The position numbers were made by a program, and so were the translations under genes. From an uncultured Synechococcus sp. (GTDB lineage: Bacteria > Cyanobacteriota > Cyanobacteriia > PCC-6307 > Cyanobiaceae), in the NCBI GenBank assembly GCA_913040905.1, contig CAJWIC010000015.1, positions 1 to 14,282 of the forward strand: a stretch of 14,282 nt of DNA, written 5' to 3'. Shown here in pieces: positions 13,870-14,282 of this stretch; position 1 is the stretch's first letter, and each line of letters opens with the position of its first letter. A model generated the notes under the pieces. It was not told the origin of the DNA. It ran no database searches and saw nothing but the letters and a program-made list of their open reading frames with translations.

Positions 13870-14282
13870 ATGTCCGCCCTTCTCGACAAGTTGCGACGAC
13901 GCCCGCTGTGGCAGGTGTGTGGCTTGGGGCTGGCGACGGGATTGGTGATGTCAGTGCCGCTGGCTCAACGGCATCCCCTGGCCGGTTGGTGGGGGCTCGG
14001 GATTGGCGACGTGGTGGTGCTGGGTCAGGACGCTGGGGGCAGCAACACCGACACGATCTTCACGCTGAGGCTGCAGCCCGGCAGCACCCGTATCACCCAG
14101 ATCCCACGCGACAGCTACATCAACCCCGATGGCTTCGGGGCGATGAAGATCAATGGATTGCTGAGGCGCGGTGGCCCCGAAGCGGTGGAGCGGGAGTTGA
14201 CGCGGCTGATGAACAGGCCGATTCGCAACCACGTGGTGGTCTCGCTTCAGACCCTGCCTTTGCTGGCCGATCTGGTGGGGGG
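13870..14282 (+). CDS. LytR-CpsA-Psr (LCP) family protein, 3' end outside window
   Basis: The frame begins at an ATG at 13870, just after an in-frame TGA at 13864, and stays open to the window end (137 codons seen). Residues 9-11 are arginines, followed by a hydrophobic segment (about 16-32) that would anchor the protein with the rest outside the cytoplasm. The LCP fold then starts: VVVLGQDAGGSNTDTIFTLRL (D54, T60-D61-T62), TQIPRDSYI (R80, D81), and MKINGLLRRGGPEAVEREL (K93, N95, then GG). These match the family's SDT, SIPRD and KIN motifs, which bind a polyprenyl-pyrophosphate substrate. LCP enzymes attach glycopolymers to the cell wall; in cyanobacteria the acceptor and polymer are uncertain. 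An older label would be 'transcriptional attenuator LytR'. About half or less of a typical protein is visible. Confidence 0.9.
   Translation, partial: MSALLDKLRRRPLWQVCGLGLATGLVMSVPLAQRHPLAGWWGLGIGDVVVLGQDAGGSNTDTIFTLRLQPGSTRITQIPRDSYINPDGFGAMKINGLLRRGGPEAVERELTRLMNRPIRNHVVVSLQTLPLLADLVG

Noticed and set aside
1..14282. Mobile element, phage, CRISPR, tRNA or rRNA
   Set aside because: No transposase or integrase-like frame, terminal inverted repeats, regularly spaced repeats or tRNA-like cloverleaf were seen. The gaps between genes are short and accounted for.

Overview
The window is a gene-dense, GC-rich stretch of what is most likely a marine picocyanobacterium, Synechococcus-like (cluster 5). 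This is inferred from the company of genes: E. coli-type RecB/RecC/RecD, a short single-RRM Rbp-type RNA-binding protein, a stand-alone ManC-like cupin, a DEAD-box helicase with a DbpA-type C-terminus, and several very small lineage-type ORFs. Starts are often GTG or TTG, and neighbouring genes overlap by 1-4 bases. I could not run a search, so the genus is an inference.

Region 1 (1-6813) is recombination and repair. It opens inside recC, whose true start lies before the window. A 219-base gap follows, holding a possible minus-strand single-span membrane peptide. Next come recB (complete, with helicase and nuclease domains) and recD, overlapping by ATGA. A stand-alone cupin of the phosphomannose isomerase II / ManC C-terminal type starts inside the recD stop codon (TGATG). 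RecB, RecC and RecD would form the ATP-driven helicase-nuclease that processes double-strand breaks. The cupin's link to repair is unknown.

Region 2 (6814-9811) is RNA metabolism plus small genes. A DEAD-box RNA helicase sits behind a leader with two hairpins and is followed, with a GTGA overlap, by a small probably exported four-cysteine protein. An RRM protein follows, with a structured leader lacking a Shine-Dalgarno. Two tiny minus-strand genes end 0 and 2 bases from the stops of their plus-strand neighbours.

Region 3 (9865-14282) is envelope and transport. An MsbA-like ABC exporter half-transporter is followed closely by a CPA2 cation:proton antiporter with two degenerate universal-stress-protein-like modules. 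The 5' part of a LytR-CpsA-Psr (LCP) family gene is cut by the window end.

Most of this is core-genome content. I see no transposon, phage, CRISPR array, tRNA, rRNA or obvious defence system. The points most worth a second look are the cis-regulatory leaders of the two RNA-metabolism genes (one with two mutually exclusive hairpins), the recBD-cupin coupling, the loop duplication in the RecB nuclease domain, and the divergent tiny membrane ORF splitting recC from recB.
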